This document shows positions 7,283-16,193 of a stretch of DNA of 64,000 nucleotides, piece after piece; position 1 is the stretch's first letter, and each line of letters opens with the position of its first letter. The notes under the pieces were generated by a model that saw nothing but the letters and a program-made list of their open reading frames with translations, did no database searches and was not told where the DNA came from. The translations under genes and the position numbers were made by a program. Source of the DNA: Streptomyces sp. HUAS YS2 (GTDB lineage: Bacteria; Actinomycetota; Actinomycetes; Streptomycetales; Streptomycetaceae); assembly GCF_033343995.1 (NCBI RefSeq), contig NZ_CP137573.1, positions 2,699,001 through 2,763,000 of the forward strand, written 5' to 3'.

Positions 7283-10161
7283 CTGCGTGCCTCCTCGACT
7301 GTGTCCCCCGCCGACTCCCCTGTGCCTGTTTCTTCGGTACGCGCGATCTCGGCCTCGACGTCGCGACGGCCGTCCTTGGCGCCCTGGTGGAACCCGCCGA
7401 GCCGGGCCCGCAGGGCCTCGGCGTCGACGCCGCCGGCCTGCCGCGGCACGGGCGCGTCGGCCTGCCGGAGTACCCGCGGGGTGCGCTTGGGCAGTCCCTT
7501 GTCGGTGACCCGGGGGGCGTCCGCGACGGTCTCGTACGGTTCGGCCGCGCGCTCGTGCGCGTCGGGGCCGATCGCGTACGGGCTGGGCGCGGGCGCCTCG
7601 GGCTCCGGCTCGGGGGCCGGTGCCGGCGCGGGTACGTGTACGGCCTCCGGCTCGGGCTCCGCGTCCGACGCGGGCTCGAACTCCGACTCCGACTCCGGCT
7701 CCGCCTCGGGCGCGAGCGGCAGGCGGACCTGGAGCGTGGTCTCGGCGCGCGACTCCTCGGGGACACCGGCCTCGGCATCCGTCTCCGGCTCCGCCTCCGA
7801 CACGGCCTCCGCCTCGGGCGCCTCCGGCTCCGTGGCCTCTGGCTCCGGTGCTGCGGGCGTCTCCGCCTGCTCCCGCTCCGCCGCCTCGACGGCCTGCTCG
7901 GCCGCCGCGATCAGCGGGTCGCGGGTGCGCTCCGGCAGCGCGTTGGAGTTGGCCTCCGCGACCGAGCCGGGCAGGTTGAGCGTCGGGGCCGGGCCGCCCG
8001 CGACCGGGACCGGCGGCGGTACGGCCGCCGGCGGCGCGTCCGGCAGCAGCGGCTGCGGCAGCACGATGACGGCCGCGACGCCGCCCTGCTTCTGCTCCCG
8101 CAGCTGGACGCGGACGCCGAGCCGCGCGGCCAGCAGGGCGGTCACCCGGATGCCCAGGCCCTCGCCCTCCAGGTCGGCGTCGGAGTCCTCCGGGTCGGGC
8201 TCGGCCAGCCGGGCGTTGAGCTCGGCGAGCCGCCCCTCGGTCATGCCGATGCCCTCGTCCTGGACGGAGAGCATGACCTCGCCGCTCTCCAGGAGCCAGC
8301 CGGAGAGCTGGACCTGGGCGTCCGGCGGGGAGAACGCGGTGGCGTTCTCCAGGAGTTCGGCGACGAGGTGGCTGAGGTCGTCCGCGGCGAAGCCGGCGAT
8401 CTGGGCGTGCGGCGGCAGGGACTGGATGGTGACCCGCTCGTACCGCTCGATCTCGCTGACGGCGGCGCGCAGCACGTCGACCAGCGGGACCGGGCCGGGG
8501 TGGCCGTGGATGTGCTCGTGCCCGGCGAGGATGAGCAGGTTCTCGCTGTGCCGGCGCATGACGGTGGCCATGTGGTCGAGCTTGAAGAGGGTGGCGAGCC
8601 GGTCCGGGTCCTGCTCGCGCTCCTCCAGCTTCTCGATGACGCCGAGCTGGCGCTCGACGAGACCGAGGGTGCGCAGCGAGAGGTTGACGAAGGTGTGCCG
8701 GACGGTGTGCCGGAGCTGCTCCAGCTCGGCGGTGAGCAGGGCGGTCTGTTCCTGGAGTTCGGCGCGCCGGGCGGTGAGTTCGGCGGCCAGCACCTCGCGG
8801 GCGCCGGCCAGGTCGGCGCGGTCCCCGTCGAGCCGCTCGACCTGTCCGGCGAGGCCGGCGAGCTTGCCCTGCAGGCTGTTGAGGGACCGTACGACCTGGG
8901 CGAACTCGTCGTTGCGGCCGGTGTAGCGGACCGGCTCCTCCGACTGCGGCTCGGGGGCTGCGGCGAGCCGGGCGGCCCCGATGCGCAGCACGGCGAGCGG
9001 CTGGGTGAGGGTGCGGGCGACGGCGGCGGAGACACCGATCGCGACGAGCAGGCAGCCTCCGAGGAGGCCGATGCGCAGTTCGAGGGCGGTGAGCTGGTCG
9101 TCCCGTACGGTCTCGAGCCGCTGGACCTGGGCGGTGGCGAAGGCGGATTCGACGCCGCGCAGCTGCTCGATCCGGGCGGAGAGCGCGGCGTCCAGGCGGG
9201 CCGGGTCGGTGCGGCGCTCGGAGCGGGTCAGTTCGGCGTCGTCGGTGAGCTTGGCCAGGTAGTTCTCGGCCTGCTTGACCTCGGGGCCGGTGACGTTGGT
9301 GGCGAGCGAGTCGCGTCCCTCGGCGCTGGCGGCCTGGTCGAAGTCGGCGAGCGCGGTGAGTTCGCGGATCCGGGCCTGCTGGGCGGCGGCGCCGAGGGCG
9401 GTGCGGGCGCGGTCGGCCGCGGCGGCGTCCTCGTTCTCGTCCGGGACCATCGTGCCCGTGGCCGGGTCGAAGTGCGACCCGCCGTCCTTCGGCTCGGGCA
9501 CGGCGAGGTCGGCGAGGAGCAGGGCGCGGGTGGCGGAGGCCTGTTCGACGGCGCGGCCGAGGGCGGCGGGGGCGCGGGTGGCCTCGGCGATCTCCGGGGG
9601 CGTGCGCTCGGCGAGCCGGTCGGCGAGGGCCTGGAGCTTGGTGATGACGTCGGTGTACGCCTTGAACGCCTCCAGGGCGGTGCCCTTGCCGGTGAGGGCG
9701 GAGCGGCGTACGGAGCTGACGGCGGCGAGGTCGTGGCGGAGGTCGGCCGGGGCGTCGGGGCGGATCTCGTCGATCTGCCGGTCGACGCGGGCGGCTCGGG
9801 CCGGGGTGATCTTCCGCTTGTTCTTGGCGGGGCCGCGCTGTTCGTCGCGGCCGGCGGCGACGTAGGCGACGACCTCGTCGCGTTCGTCGGCGAGGGAGTG
9901 CGCGAGGGTGACGGCCTGTCGGTCGAGGGCGGCGAGGTCGACGAGCTGCTGGGCGTCCTTGAGTTCGGCGGAGGCGCCGAGGACGGCCGGGGCTCCGGCC
10001 GCGAGGACGGTCAGGGAGACGAGGGCGACGCCGCCGACGAGTCGGGTGCGGACGCGAACGGGCCGCCGGGCGCCCTTGTCCGGAGCCTGCGGGTCACCGG
10101 GGGTCTCCTCGCGCGTGCCGTTCTTGCTCCCAGGCCGCTTCTTCTGCACCGGTGCTCGCAT
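7279..10161 (-). CDS. cvnA: conservon sensor kinase-like CvnA
   Basis: 960-aa membrane sensor of the CvnA family. A first transmembrane segment (about residues 40-65) is followed by an extracytoplasmic domain of about 270 residues. A second segment near residue 365 leads to a HAMP-like region and coiled coil, then a HATPase domain with an intact N-box (ELLENATAF). The last 250 residues are low-complexity Glu/Ala/Pro/Ser. There is no canonical HisKA box. It is first gene of the cvnABCD-monooxygenase operon, starting at ATG 10161. In S. coelicolor the conservon proteins assemble at the membrane; the ligand here is unknown. Confidence 0.92.
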   Translation of the reverse strand: MRAPVQKKRPGSKNGTREETPGDPQAPDKGARRPVRVRTRLVGGVALVSLTVLAAGAPAVLGASAELKDAQQLVDLAALDRQAVTLAHSLADERDEVVAYVAAGRDEQRGPAKNKRKITPARAARVDRQIDEIRPDAPADLRHDLAAVSSVRRSALTGKGTALEAFKAYTDVITKLQALADRLAERTPPEIAEATRAPAALGRAVEQASATRALLLADLAVPEPKDGGSHFDPATGTMVPDENEDAAAADRARTALGAAAQQARIRELTALADFDQAASAEGRDSLATNVTGPEVKQAENYLAKLTDDAELTRSERRTDPARLDAALSARIEQLRGVESAFATAQVQRLETVRDDQLTALELRIGLLGGCLLVAIGVSAAVARTLTQPLAVLRIGAARLAAAPEPQSEEPVRYTGRNDEFAQVVRSLNSLQGKLAGLAGQVERLDGDRADLAGAREVLAAELTARRAELQEQTALLTAELEQLRHTVRHTFVNLSLRTLGLVERQLGVIEKLEEREQDPDRLATLFKLDHMATVMRRHSENLLILAGHEHIHGHPGPVPLVDVLRAAVSEIERYERVTIQSLPPHAQIAGFAADDLSHLVAELLENATAFSPPDAQVQLSGWLLESGEVMLSVQDEGIGMTEGRLAELNARLAEPDPEDSDADLEGEGLGIRVTALLAARLGVRVQLREQKQGGVAAVIVLPQPLLPDAPPAAVPPPVPVAGGPAPTLNLPGSVAEANSNALPERTRDPLIAAAEQAVEAAEREQAETPAAPEPEATEPEAPEAEAVSEAEPETDAEAGVPEESRAETTLQVRLPLAPEAEPESESEFEPASDAEPEPEAVHVPAPAPAPEPEPEAPAPSPYAIGPDAHERAAEPYETVADAPRVTDKGLPKRTPRVLRQADAPVPRQAGGVDAEALRARLGGFHQGAKDGRRDVEAEIARTEETGTGESAGDTVEEARS

Positions 10162-10498
10162 TCTTGACTCGTCCGCCCATGAAGCAGAGGTGACGACCGG
10201 TCACACAGCAGAGCGCCCCCACCCCTGGTACGGCTTCCGACCATTCCAGTGCTTATGGGAAGGGGGCGCGCATCGGCCACTCCGCCACCCGAACGAGTGA
10301 ACAACACTCCCGAGTTGTCGAACAACTCCCCCGGAGGCGAATTGGGGTGCCTTTCGGGGCGCCGGTTGGATCTTCCGGGCGGGCTTTGGCAGGATGCCCG
10401 CCCGCAGCTTCCCGGACGTTCCGGTTCCGTTGACTTCCGGCCCCTCCGAGGCCTGGTTCAGGCCAATTTCGGCTTTCGGGAGGCGGTGTGAAGGACTC
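10162..10498. other. divergent intergenic region, cvnA / PP2C-like gene
   Basis: 337 bases with no gene. It holds a perfect inverted repeat, GAGTTGT (10312-10318) and ACAACTC (10322-10328), with a third ACAAC copy just upstream at 10300-10304. This is a candidate operator for one or both divergent genes. A TTGACT at about 10430 could be a -35 for the plus-strand gene. GGCCTG/CAGGCC near 10450 can form a small hairpin in its leader. Confidence 0.45.
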
Positions 10499-11317
10499 AT
10501 GCAGACTGGGATCATGCGCACCGATCTGGTCTCCCTCCCCGGCAGCCCCGAACGCCCCAACGAGGACTGGGCGGCCGCAGTTCTGCCCGCGTCCGGCGGG
10601 GGCGGCGCGGTGGTCGTCCTGGACGGGGTGACCCCGCCGGCCGGAGATGACGGTTGTGTGCACGGCGTGCCCTGGTTCACCGCCCGGCTCGGGGGCGCTC
10701 TGACCGAACTGTCCGGTTCGCGAAGGGACATGACACTGCCCGCGATCCTGTCGTATGGGATCCGGCGCACCGCGGACGCGCACCGCGAATCCTGTGACCT
10801 TTCTCACGTCCGTACGCCGCAGGCGACGGTGGCCCTGGCCCGCTGGGACGCGGACACCGTCGAGTACCTGGTCCTGTCGGACTCGGTGCTGCTCCTGGAG
10901 TCGCCCGCGGGCGCGGTGCGCGCGGTACGGGACGACCGGCTGGACCGCGTCCCGCCGGAGATCCTGCGCTCCCACGAGGCGACGGACCGGCTGCGCAACC
11001 GGGAGGGCGGCTTCTTCACGGCCGCCGCGGACCCGGCGGTGGCGGAGCGGGCGGTCACCGGCACGGTGTCGCGCGCGGAGGTACGGGCGCTGGCGGCGCT
11101 CACGGACGGCGCGGCCCGCTGGGTGGAGCGGTTCGGCGCGGGCGACTGGGTGGAGTGCTTCGCGCTGCTGGCGGCGGAGGGCCCGCGCGGCCTCGTGGAC
11201 CGGGTACGGGCACTGGAGACGGCAGCCGACGCGGCGGCGACGAGGGCGGGCGCGGGCGGAGTCGTGCGGCGCGGCAAGCCGCACGACGACGCGACGGCGG
11301 TGTACGCGGAGTTGTAG
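10499..11317 (+). CDS. PP2C-like phosphatase domain protein
   Basis: 272-aa protein resembling a truncated PP2C/SpoIIE-type Ser/Thr phosphatase. Metal-binding Asp motifs are recognisable: NEDW near the N-terminus, VVLDGV, LTDGAARW and KPHDDATAV near the C-terminus. ATG 10499 follows GGGAGG and AAGGA; ATG 10514 is an alternative. An in-frame ATG at 10394 would translate the leader and is unlikely. It is cytosolic, with no membrane segment. Target unknown; conservons and PP2C proteins can both act in signalling, but a link here is only inferred from position. Confidence 0.75.
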   Translation: MQTGIMRTDLVSLPGSPERPNEDWAAAVLPASGGGGAVVVLDGVTPPAGDDGCVHGVPWFTARLGGALTELSGSRRDMTLPAILSYGIRRTADAHRESCDLSHVRTPQATVALARWDADTVEYLVLSDSVLLLESPAGAVRAVRDDRLDRVPPEILRSHEATDRLRNREGGFFTAAADPAVAERAVTGTVSRAEVRALAALTDGAARWVERFGAGDWVECFALLAAEGPRGLVDRVRALETAADAAATRAGAGGVVRRGKPHDDATAVYAEL

Positions 11318-11351
11318 CCCGCGGCCACTCGCCGCCGCGCCCCGGCCGCCG

Positions 11352-11837
11352 TCAGGCGTTCTCGGCCCGGGTGTTCAGCTGGTGCAGCAGCCGGGCCAGT
11401 TCGGCGACCTCGCCGCGGTCCCAGTCGGCGAGCTTGCGCACGTACCGCTCGCGCCGCGCGTCGCGGACCCGGCGGAAGCGGTCCCGGCCCTCGTCGGTGA
11501 GCCGGACGAGCCAGGCCCGCCCGTCGGCCGGGTCGGGGTCGCGGACGATCAGCCCGAGGTCGTCCAGGGCGCGGAGCTGGCGGCTCATCGTCGCCTTGCC
11601 GACGCCGAAGTACGCGGCGAGTTCGGTGGCGCGCTGCGGGCCAGCGTCGTCGAGCCGGACGAGCAGACCGTACGCGGCGGGCTCCAGTTCGGGGTGCACC
11701 TCGCGGGCCATCTCGCCGGAGGAGGCACGGGCCCGACGCAGGAAGACGGCCAATTCCCTTTCCAGCGCCAGGAATTCCTGGTCCACACCATTCCCGGCCG
11801 TGGGGTCGACTTCACTCCCCGTACCGCTTCCGTGCAC
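11352..11837 (-). CDS. MarR-family transcriptional regulator
   Basis: 161-aa MarR regulator. The winged helix is typical: RATELAAYFGVGKATMSRQL as recognition region, then a wing with IVRDPDPADGRAWLVRLT. Start is GTG 11837. The upstream lysozyme gene is divergent, so the shared 210-base spacer may hold its operator. Ligand and target are unknown. Confidence 0.9.
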   Translation of the reverse strand: MHGSGTGSEVDPTAGNGVDQEFLALERELAVFLRRARASSGEMAREVHPELEPAAYGLLVRLDDAGPQRATELAAYFGVGKATMSRQLRALDDLGLIVRDPDPADGRAWLVRLTDEGRDRFRRVRDARRERYVRKLADWDRGEVAELARLLHQLNTRAENA

Positions 11838-11867
11838 GTCAGCACCCCTCGCGCGCTTTCCGGTCGA

Positions 11868-11882
11868 TGAAAGTTTCCTTCA
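11868..11882. promoter_or_regulatory. possible MarR operator
   Basis: TGAAAGTTTCCTTCA is an imperfect palindrome with a perfect GAAAGTTTC core, 30 bases upstream of the MarR start. Position fits autoregulation. Evidence is symmetry and location only. Confidence 0.3.
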
Positions 11883-11965
11883 GTCGCGGACATCGCCGCA
11901 GCTCCCCCAGTATTTCGCAGGCGTAGACCATCGGCAGCACCCAGGCCCTCTTCCGTCGACGGGGT

Positions 11966-12012
11966 CTACGTGCGTAGCGTCCTGCATGACATGTCCACAC
12001 CCAGCACATGTC
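11966..12012. promoter_or_regulatory. palindromes upstream of lysozyme gene
   Basis: CTACGTGCGTAG (11966-11977) is a perfect palindrome. GACATGT (11988-11994) and ACATGTC (12006-12012) form a perfect inverted repeat 36 bases before the start codon. They could be operators or a leader hairpin of the GH25 gene. Confidence 0.35.
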
Positions 12013-12047
12013 GTACGTCCCCCCACCCAGCCTTTCGGAGGCACGCA

Positions 12048-12881
12048 ATGCCCGTGCACAGATCCGGAAAGACCCTCAGCGGCCGCTCCGCCGTCGTCAC
12101 CGCGTTACTCGCGGCCCTGGCCCTCCTCCTGACCCTGCCCGGCGCGGCGAGCGCCGCCCAGGTGCCCGACCGCGGCACCGCCTGGATGGGCATGGGCGTC
12201 GTCAAGCACGACGGCCGGGGCGGAAAGCCCGCCGGCGGCATCTCGACCCTCGCCACCCAGACCGAGGGCGTCGACGTCTCCAGCCACCAGGGCAACGTCG
12301 CCTGGTCGACCCTGTGGAACAGCGGGGTCAGGTGGGCCTACGTCAAGGCGACGGAAGGCACGTACTACAAGAACACCTACTTCGCGCAGCAGTACAACGG
12401 CTCCTACAACGTCGGCATGATCCGCGGCTCGTACCACTTCGCGACCCCCGACACGACGTCGGGCGCGACGCAGGCGGACTACTTCGTGAACAACGGCGGC
12501 GGCTGGTCGCGGGACGGCAAGACCCTCCCCGGCGCGCTCGACATCGAGTGGAACCCGTACGGCGCGACCTGCTACGGCAAGACGCAGTCCGGGATGGTGA
12601 CCTGGATCCGCGACTTCGTGAACCGGTACAAGTACCGGACGGGCCGCGACCCCGTGATCTACACCGCGACCAGCTGGTGGAAGCAGTGCACCGGCAACTA
12701 CGGCGGCTTCGCGACGACGAACCCGCTGTGGATCGCGCGCTACGCCTCCACCGTCGGCGAACTCCCGGCGGGCTGGGGCTACTACACGATGTGGCAGTAC
12801 ACCTCGTCCGGCCCGACGGTCGGCGACCACAACCACTTCAACGGCGACTACTCCCGCGTGCAGGCGCTGGCGAACGGCTGA
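12048..12881 (+). CDS. secreted GH25 lysozyme
   Basis: 277-aa secreted glycoside hydrolase family 25 muramidase. ATG 12048 follows CGGAGG at 7 bases; an in-frame ATG at 11970 is too far upstream. The signal peptide has an Arg/Lys N-terminus, an Ala/Leu core and AASA cleavage region near residue 35. Family motifs are GVDVSSHQG, YVKATEG and DIEWNP, which contain the catalytic Asp and Glu, and YTATSWW and MWQY line the groove. It cleaves the MurNAc-GlcNAc bond of peptidoglycan outside the cell. It has no binding domain. Confidence 0.95.
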   Translation: MPVHRSGKTLSGRSAVVTALLAALALLLTLPGAASAAQVPDRGTAWMGMGVVKHDGRGGKPAGGISTLATQTEGVDVSSHQGNVAWSTLWNSGVRWAYVKATEGTYYKNTYFAQQYNGSYNVGMIRGSYHFATPDTTSGATQADYFVNNGGGWSRDGKTLPGALDIEWNPYGATCYGKTQSGMVTWIRDFVNRYKYRTGRDPVIYTATSWWKQCTGNYGGFATTNPLWIARYASTVGELPAGWGYYTMWQYTSSGPTVGDHNHFNGDYSRVQALANG

Positions 12882-12901
12882 CCGACGCGGTCCGTGCGAA
12901 C

Positions 12902-12943
12902 GACGGCCCTCCGGGTGTGCGGCGGCACACCGGGAGGGCCGTC
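12902..12943 (+). terminator. terminator downstream of lysozyme gene
   Basis: A 19-base stem with one mismatch (12902-12920 with 12925-12943) around a four-base loop, 20 bases after the lysozyme stop. Confidence 0.8.
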
Positions 12944-12950
12944 CGGTATG

Positions 12951-12988
12951 CCGGAGCGGGGCGCCCCGCGAAGGGCGCCCCGCTCCGG
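12951..12988 (-). terminator. terminator downstream of lon
   Basis: A perfect 16-base GC-rich stem (12951-12966 with 12973-12988) and six-base loop, 10 bases beyond the lon stop. With the neighbouring hairpin it insulates the convergent genes. Confidence 0.8.
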
Positions 12989-12998
12989 CGTACGCGGC

Positions 12999-15401
12999 TC
13001 AGGCCGCCACGCCCACCGGAACCTCCGCCGGGGACAGGGCGATCTCCAGCACCTGCCGGACGTCGGTCACCGGGTGGACCTCCAGCTTCTCCAGGATCTC
13101 GGCCGGGACGTCGTCCAGGTCTGCCTCGTTGCGCTTCGGGATCACGACCGTCGTGATGCCCGCGCGGTGGGCCGCCAGCAGCTTCTGCTTCAGGCCGCCG
13201 ATCGGGAGCACCCGGCCGGTCAGCGAGACCTCGCCGGTCATGGCGACGTCGGTGCGGACCAGGCGGCCGGAGAGCAGCGAGGCCAGCGCCGTCGTCATGG
13301 TGATGCCGGCGCTCGGGCCGTCCTTCGGGACCGCGCCCGCCGGGAAGTGGATGTGCACGCCCCGGTCCTTCAGGCCGGTGACGGGCAGCTCCAGTTCCGC
13401 GCCGTGGCTCCGCAGGAAGCTCAGCGCGATCTGCGCGGACTCCTTCATCACGTCGCCGAGCTGCCCGGTCAGGGTCAGGCCCGCCGCACCCGTCTCCGGG
13501 TCGGCCAGCGACGCCTCGACGAAGAGGACGTCGCCGCCCGCGCCGGTGACGGCGAGACCGGTCGCGACGCCGGGCACCGCGGTGCGGCGCTCGGCCGGGT
13601 CCTGAGCGGACTCGGGCACGTGGTGCGGCCGGCCGAGCAGCGCGCGCAGGTCGTCCGGGGTGACCGTGAACGGCAGCTCGCGGTCGCCGAGTTCGTGCTG
13701 CGCCGCGACCTTCCGCAGCAGCCGGGCGATCGACCGCTCCAGGGTGCGGACGCCCGCCTCGCGGGTGTACTCGCCGGCCAGCTTGCGCAGCGACGCGTCC
13801 TCCAGGACGACCTCGCCCTCCTCCAGGCCGGCCCGCTCCAGCTGCCTCGGCAGCAGGTGGTCGCGGGCGATGACGACCTTCTCGTCCTCGGTGTAGCCGT
13901 CCAGCCGCACCAGCTCCATGCGGTCGAGCAGCGCCTCCGGGATGGCCTCCAGGACGTTCGCGGTGGCCAGGAAGACGACGTCGCTCAGGTCGAGCTCGAC
14001 CTCCAGGTAGTGGTCGCGGAAGGTGTGGTTCTGCGCCGGGTCGAGGACTTCGAGCAGGGCCGCGGCCGGGTCGCCGCGGAAGTCGGAGCCGACCTTGTCG
14101 ATCTCGTCGAGCAGGACCACCGGGTTCATCGACCCGGCCTCCTTGATCGCCCGGACGATCCGGCCGGGCAGCGCGCCGACGTACGTACGCCGGTGGCCGC
14201 GGACCTCCGCCTCGTCCCGTACGCCGCCGAGCGCGACGCGGACGAACTTGCGCCCCATCGCATGCGCGACGGACTCGCCGAGCGAGGTCTTGCCGACGCC
14301 GGGCGGGCCGACGAGGGCCAGTACGGCACCGCCACGACGGCCTCCGACCACGCCGAGGCCGCGCTCGGCGCGCCGCTTGCGCACGGCCAGGTACTCGGTG
14401 ATGCGCTCCTTCACGTCCTCCAGGCCCGCGTGCTCGGCGTCCAGGACGGCCTTGGCGTCCTGGATGTCGTACCGGTCCTCGGTGCGCTCGTTCCACGGCA
14501 GTTCGAGGACGGTGTCGAGCCAGGTGCGGATCCAGGAGCCCTCCGGGGACTGGTCGCTGGACCGCTCCAGCTTCTCGACCTCCTTGAGGGCGGCCTCCCG
14601 TACCTTCTCGGGCAGGTCGGCGGCCTCCACCCGGGTGCGGTAGTCGTCGGACTCGTCGCCCTCGGACTCGCCGTTGAGCTCACGCAGCTCCTTGCGGACG
14701 GCGTCGAGCTGACGCCGCAGCAGGAACTCGCGCTGCTGCTTGTCGACGCCCTCCTGGACGTCCTTGGCGATGGTCTCGGCGACGTCCTGCTCGGCGAGGT
14801 GCTCGCGCAGCTGCGCGGTGGCGAGCTTCAGCCGGGCGACCGGGTCGGCGGTCTCCAGGAGCTCGACCTTCTGCTCGGTGCTCAGGAAGGGCGAGTACCC
14901 GGAGTTGTCGGCCAGGGCGGACACGTCGTCGATGGCCTGGACCCGGTCCACGACCTGCCAGGCGCCGCGCTTCTTCAGCCAGCTGGTGGCGAGCGCCTTG
15001 TACTCCTTCACCAGCTCCGTGACGGAACCGGGCAGCGGGTCGGGCACGATCTCCTCGACCGTGAGGCCCTCGACCCAGAGGGCTGCGCCGGGACCGGTCG
15101 TCCCCGCGCCGATGCGGACCCGGCCGCGGCCGCGGATCAGCGCGCCGGGGTCGCCGTCGGAGAGCCGCCCCACCTGCTCGACCGTGCCGAGCACACCGGT
15201 GGCGGCGTACGTGCCGTCGATCCGGGGCACCAGCAGCACCTGCGGCTTGCGGCCCCCGGCGCGTGCGGCGGCCTGCGCGGCCTCGACCGCGGCGCGCACG
15301 TCGGTGTCGGACAGGTCCAGGGGCACCACCATTCCGGGCAGCACGACCTCGTCGTCGAGCGGCAGCACAGGCAGAGTGAGCGGTGTGGACGTCGAAGCCA
15401 T
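12999..15401 (-). CDS. lon: ATP-dependent Lon protease
   Basis: 800-aa LonA protease. The N-terminal substrate-binding domain starts at [15 protein letters not shown]. The AAA+ domain has Walker [10 protein letters not shown] and Walker [10 protein letters not shown]. The C-terminal peptidase carries the Ser-Lys dyad: Ser697 in KDGPSAGIT and Lys740 in PIGGLKQK. Start is ATG 15401 behind GGGGAG; an in-frame start at 15422 would overlap the operator. It degrades misfolded and short-lived regulatory proteins in the cytosol. Upstream lie an HspR-type (HAIR) and a ClgR-type operator, both known classes of control for lon in Streptomyces. Confidence 0.97.
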   Translation of the reverse strand: MASTSTPLTLPVLPLDDEVVLPGMVVPLDLSDTDVRAAVEAAQAAARAGGRKPQVLLVPRIDGTYAATGVLGTVEQVGRLSDGDPGALIRGRGRVRIGAGTTGPGAALWVEGLTVEEIVPDPLPGSVTELVKEYKALATSWLKKRGAWQVVDRVQAIDDVSALADNSGYSPFLSTEQKVELLETADPVARLKLATAQLREHLAEQDVAETIAKDVQEGVDKQQREFLLRRQLDAVRKELRELNGESEGDESDDYRTRVEAADLPEKVREAALKEVEKLERSSDQSPEGSWIRTWLDTVLELPWNERTEDRYDIQDAKAVLDAEHAGLEDVKERITEYLAVRKRRAERGLGVVGGRRGGAVLALVGPPGVGKTSLGESVAHAMGRKFVRVALGGVRDEAEVRGHRRTYVGALPGRIVRAIKEAGSMNPVVLLDEIDKVGSDFRGDPAAALLEVLDPAQNHTFRDHYLEVELDLSDVVFLATANVLEAIPEALLDRMELVRLDGYTEDEKVVIARDHLLPRQLERAGLEEGEVVLEDASLRKLAGEYTREAGVRTLERSIARLLRKVAAQHELGDRELPFTVTPDDLRALLGRPHHVPESAQDPAERRTAVPGVATGLAVTGAGGDVLFVEASLADPETGAAGLTLTGQLGDVMKESAQIALSFLRSHGAELELPVTGLKDRGVHIHFPAGAVPKDGPSAGITMTTALASLLSGRLVRTDVAMTGEVSLTGRVLPIGGLKQKLLAAHRAGITTVVIPKRNEADLDDVPAEILEKLEVHPVTDVRQVLEIALSPAEVPVGVAA

Positions 15402-15422
15402 GATCTCCCCTTCGGCAGTCAA

Positions 15423-15443
15423 GTTGAGCTATGCCGACTCAAT
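15423..15443 (-). promoter_or_regulatory. HAIR element (HspR operator)
   Basis: TTGAG at 15424-15428 and CTCAA at 15438-15442 are separated by nine bases, exactly the geometry of the HAIR consensus (CTTGAGT, seven bases, ACTCAAG). It lies 22 bases upstream of the lon start. HspR repression of lon is established in S. coelicolor. Confidence 0.75.
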
Positions 15444-15474
15444 GCACGTGGGCGGGGGATTGTTCCCCGGGGGC

Positions 15475-15492
15475 TGTTCGCTGTGAGCGATC
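15475..15492. promoter_or_regulatory. ClgR-type operator
   Basis: GTTCGC-TGTGA-GCGATC keeps the CGC, five bases, GCG core of ClgR boxes. It is 74 bases upstream of lon and immediately before the -10 of the divergent PhnA-like gene. ClgR is a known activator of clp and lon genes in Streptomyces. Confidence 0.6.
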
Positions 15493-15504
15493 CCGCTCGG
15501 AGCC

Positions 15505-15510
15505 TAGAAT
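15505..15510 (+). promoter_or_regulatory. -10 hexamer of putative leaderless promoter
   Basis: TAGAAT, close to the TATAAT consensus, lies 6 bases before the GTG of the PhnA-like gene. No ribosome binding site is present. The ClgR-type box occupies the region where the -35 should be. Confidence 0.6.
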
Positions 15511-15516
15511 TTCGGG

Positions 15517-15882
15517 GTGAACGAGAACCTCCTCCCCCCGTGCCCCGAGTGCTCCGGCGCCTTCACCTACGAGATGGGCGCCCTGCTGGTCTGCCCCGAG
15601 TGCGGCCACGAGTGGACGCCCGCGGCGGACGGCGGCGAGGGAGCGGTGGCCGGGGCCGAGGCCGGGGTGATCCGCGACTCGGTCGGGAACGTGCTGGCCG
15701 ACGGCGACACCGTGACCGTGATCAAGACGCTCAAGGTCAAGGGCAGCCCGAACGGCATCAAGGCGGGCACCAAGGTGCGCAACATCCGTCTCGTCGACGG
15801 GGTCGACGGCCACGACATCGACTGCCGGATCGAGGGCTTCGGCAACATGCAGCTGAAGTCCGGCGTGGTCAAGAAGGCCTGA
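15517..15882 (+). CDS. PhnA/YjdM-like zinc-ribbon protein
   Basis: 121-aa protein of the PhnA (YjdM) family. An N-terminal zinc ribbon (CPECS and CPECGHEW) is followed by a small beta-barrel domain with GNVLADGDTV, KTLKVKGSP and IKAGTKV motifs. Despite the name, PhnA proteins are not shown to be phosphonate hydrolases. Start is GTG 15517, probably leaderless. It is divergent from lon and shares a short spacer with HspR and ClgR boxes, so it may respond to the same stress signals. Confidence 0.85.
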   Translation: MNENLLPPCPECSGAFTYEMGALLVCPECGHEWTPAADGGEGAVAGAEAGVIRDSVGNVLADGDTVTVIKTLKVKGSPNGIKAGTKVRNIRLVDGVDGHDIDCRIEGFGNMQLKSGVVKKA

Positions 15883-16193
15883 CCTCCGCGGCCGGGCGCA
15901 CGCGGCTGGCACACGGACGACGTGTGCGCCCCTCGTGCGACATCCCGCCACCGCCGCGCCCGCCTGAGTGCGACCTTCCGGCGGGCGCGGCGCGTTCCCT
16001 CCCCGTGACGACCAGCCGGCTGCGCGGAGCAGCCCACCGAGGAGACCGCCGAGCAGGCCGCCGAGGGGGCGTAGGACGACGTCCGGCCGGCGATCGCCCC
16101 GCGCGGCCGAATCCGGCGGTAATCGTTTGTCCCGCCCGTCGCCGTGCGGCGAGGATGGCCGAGCCGACCGTGCACGCGAGTACCGGAGGGACC
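15883..16193. other. intergenic region with short coding-like relic
   Basis: 311 bases without a convincing gene. After the terminator at 15909-15927, one plus-strand frame ending in a TAG at about 16076 reads as a Glu/Ala/Thr-rich tail (EQPTEETAEQAAEGA). It resembles the acidic C-terminus of a lost gene, but a stop codon closely precedes it and no start is visible. Confidence 0.3.
15909..15927 (+). terminator. hairpin after PhnA-like gene
   Basis: GCACACG (15909-15915) and CGTGTGC (15921-15927) pair perfectly around a five-base loop, 26 bases after the stop codon. Confidence 0.55.

Noticed and set aside
10394..10498. N-terminal extension of the PP2C-like protein
   Set aside because: The in-frame ATG at 10394 would translate promoter-like sequence; ribosome binding sites support a later start.
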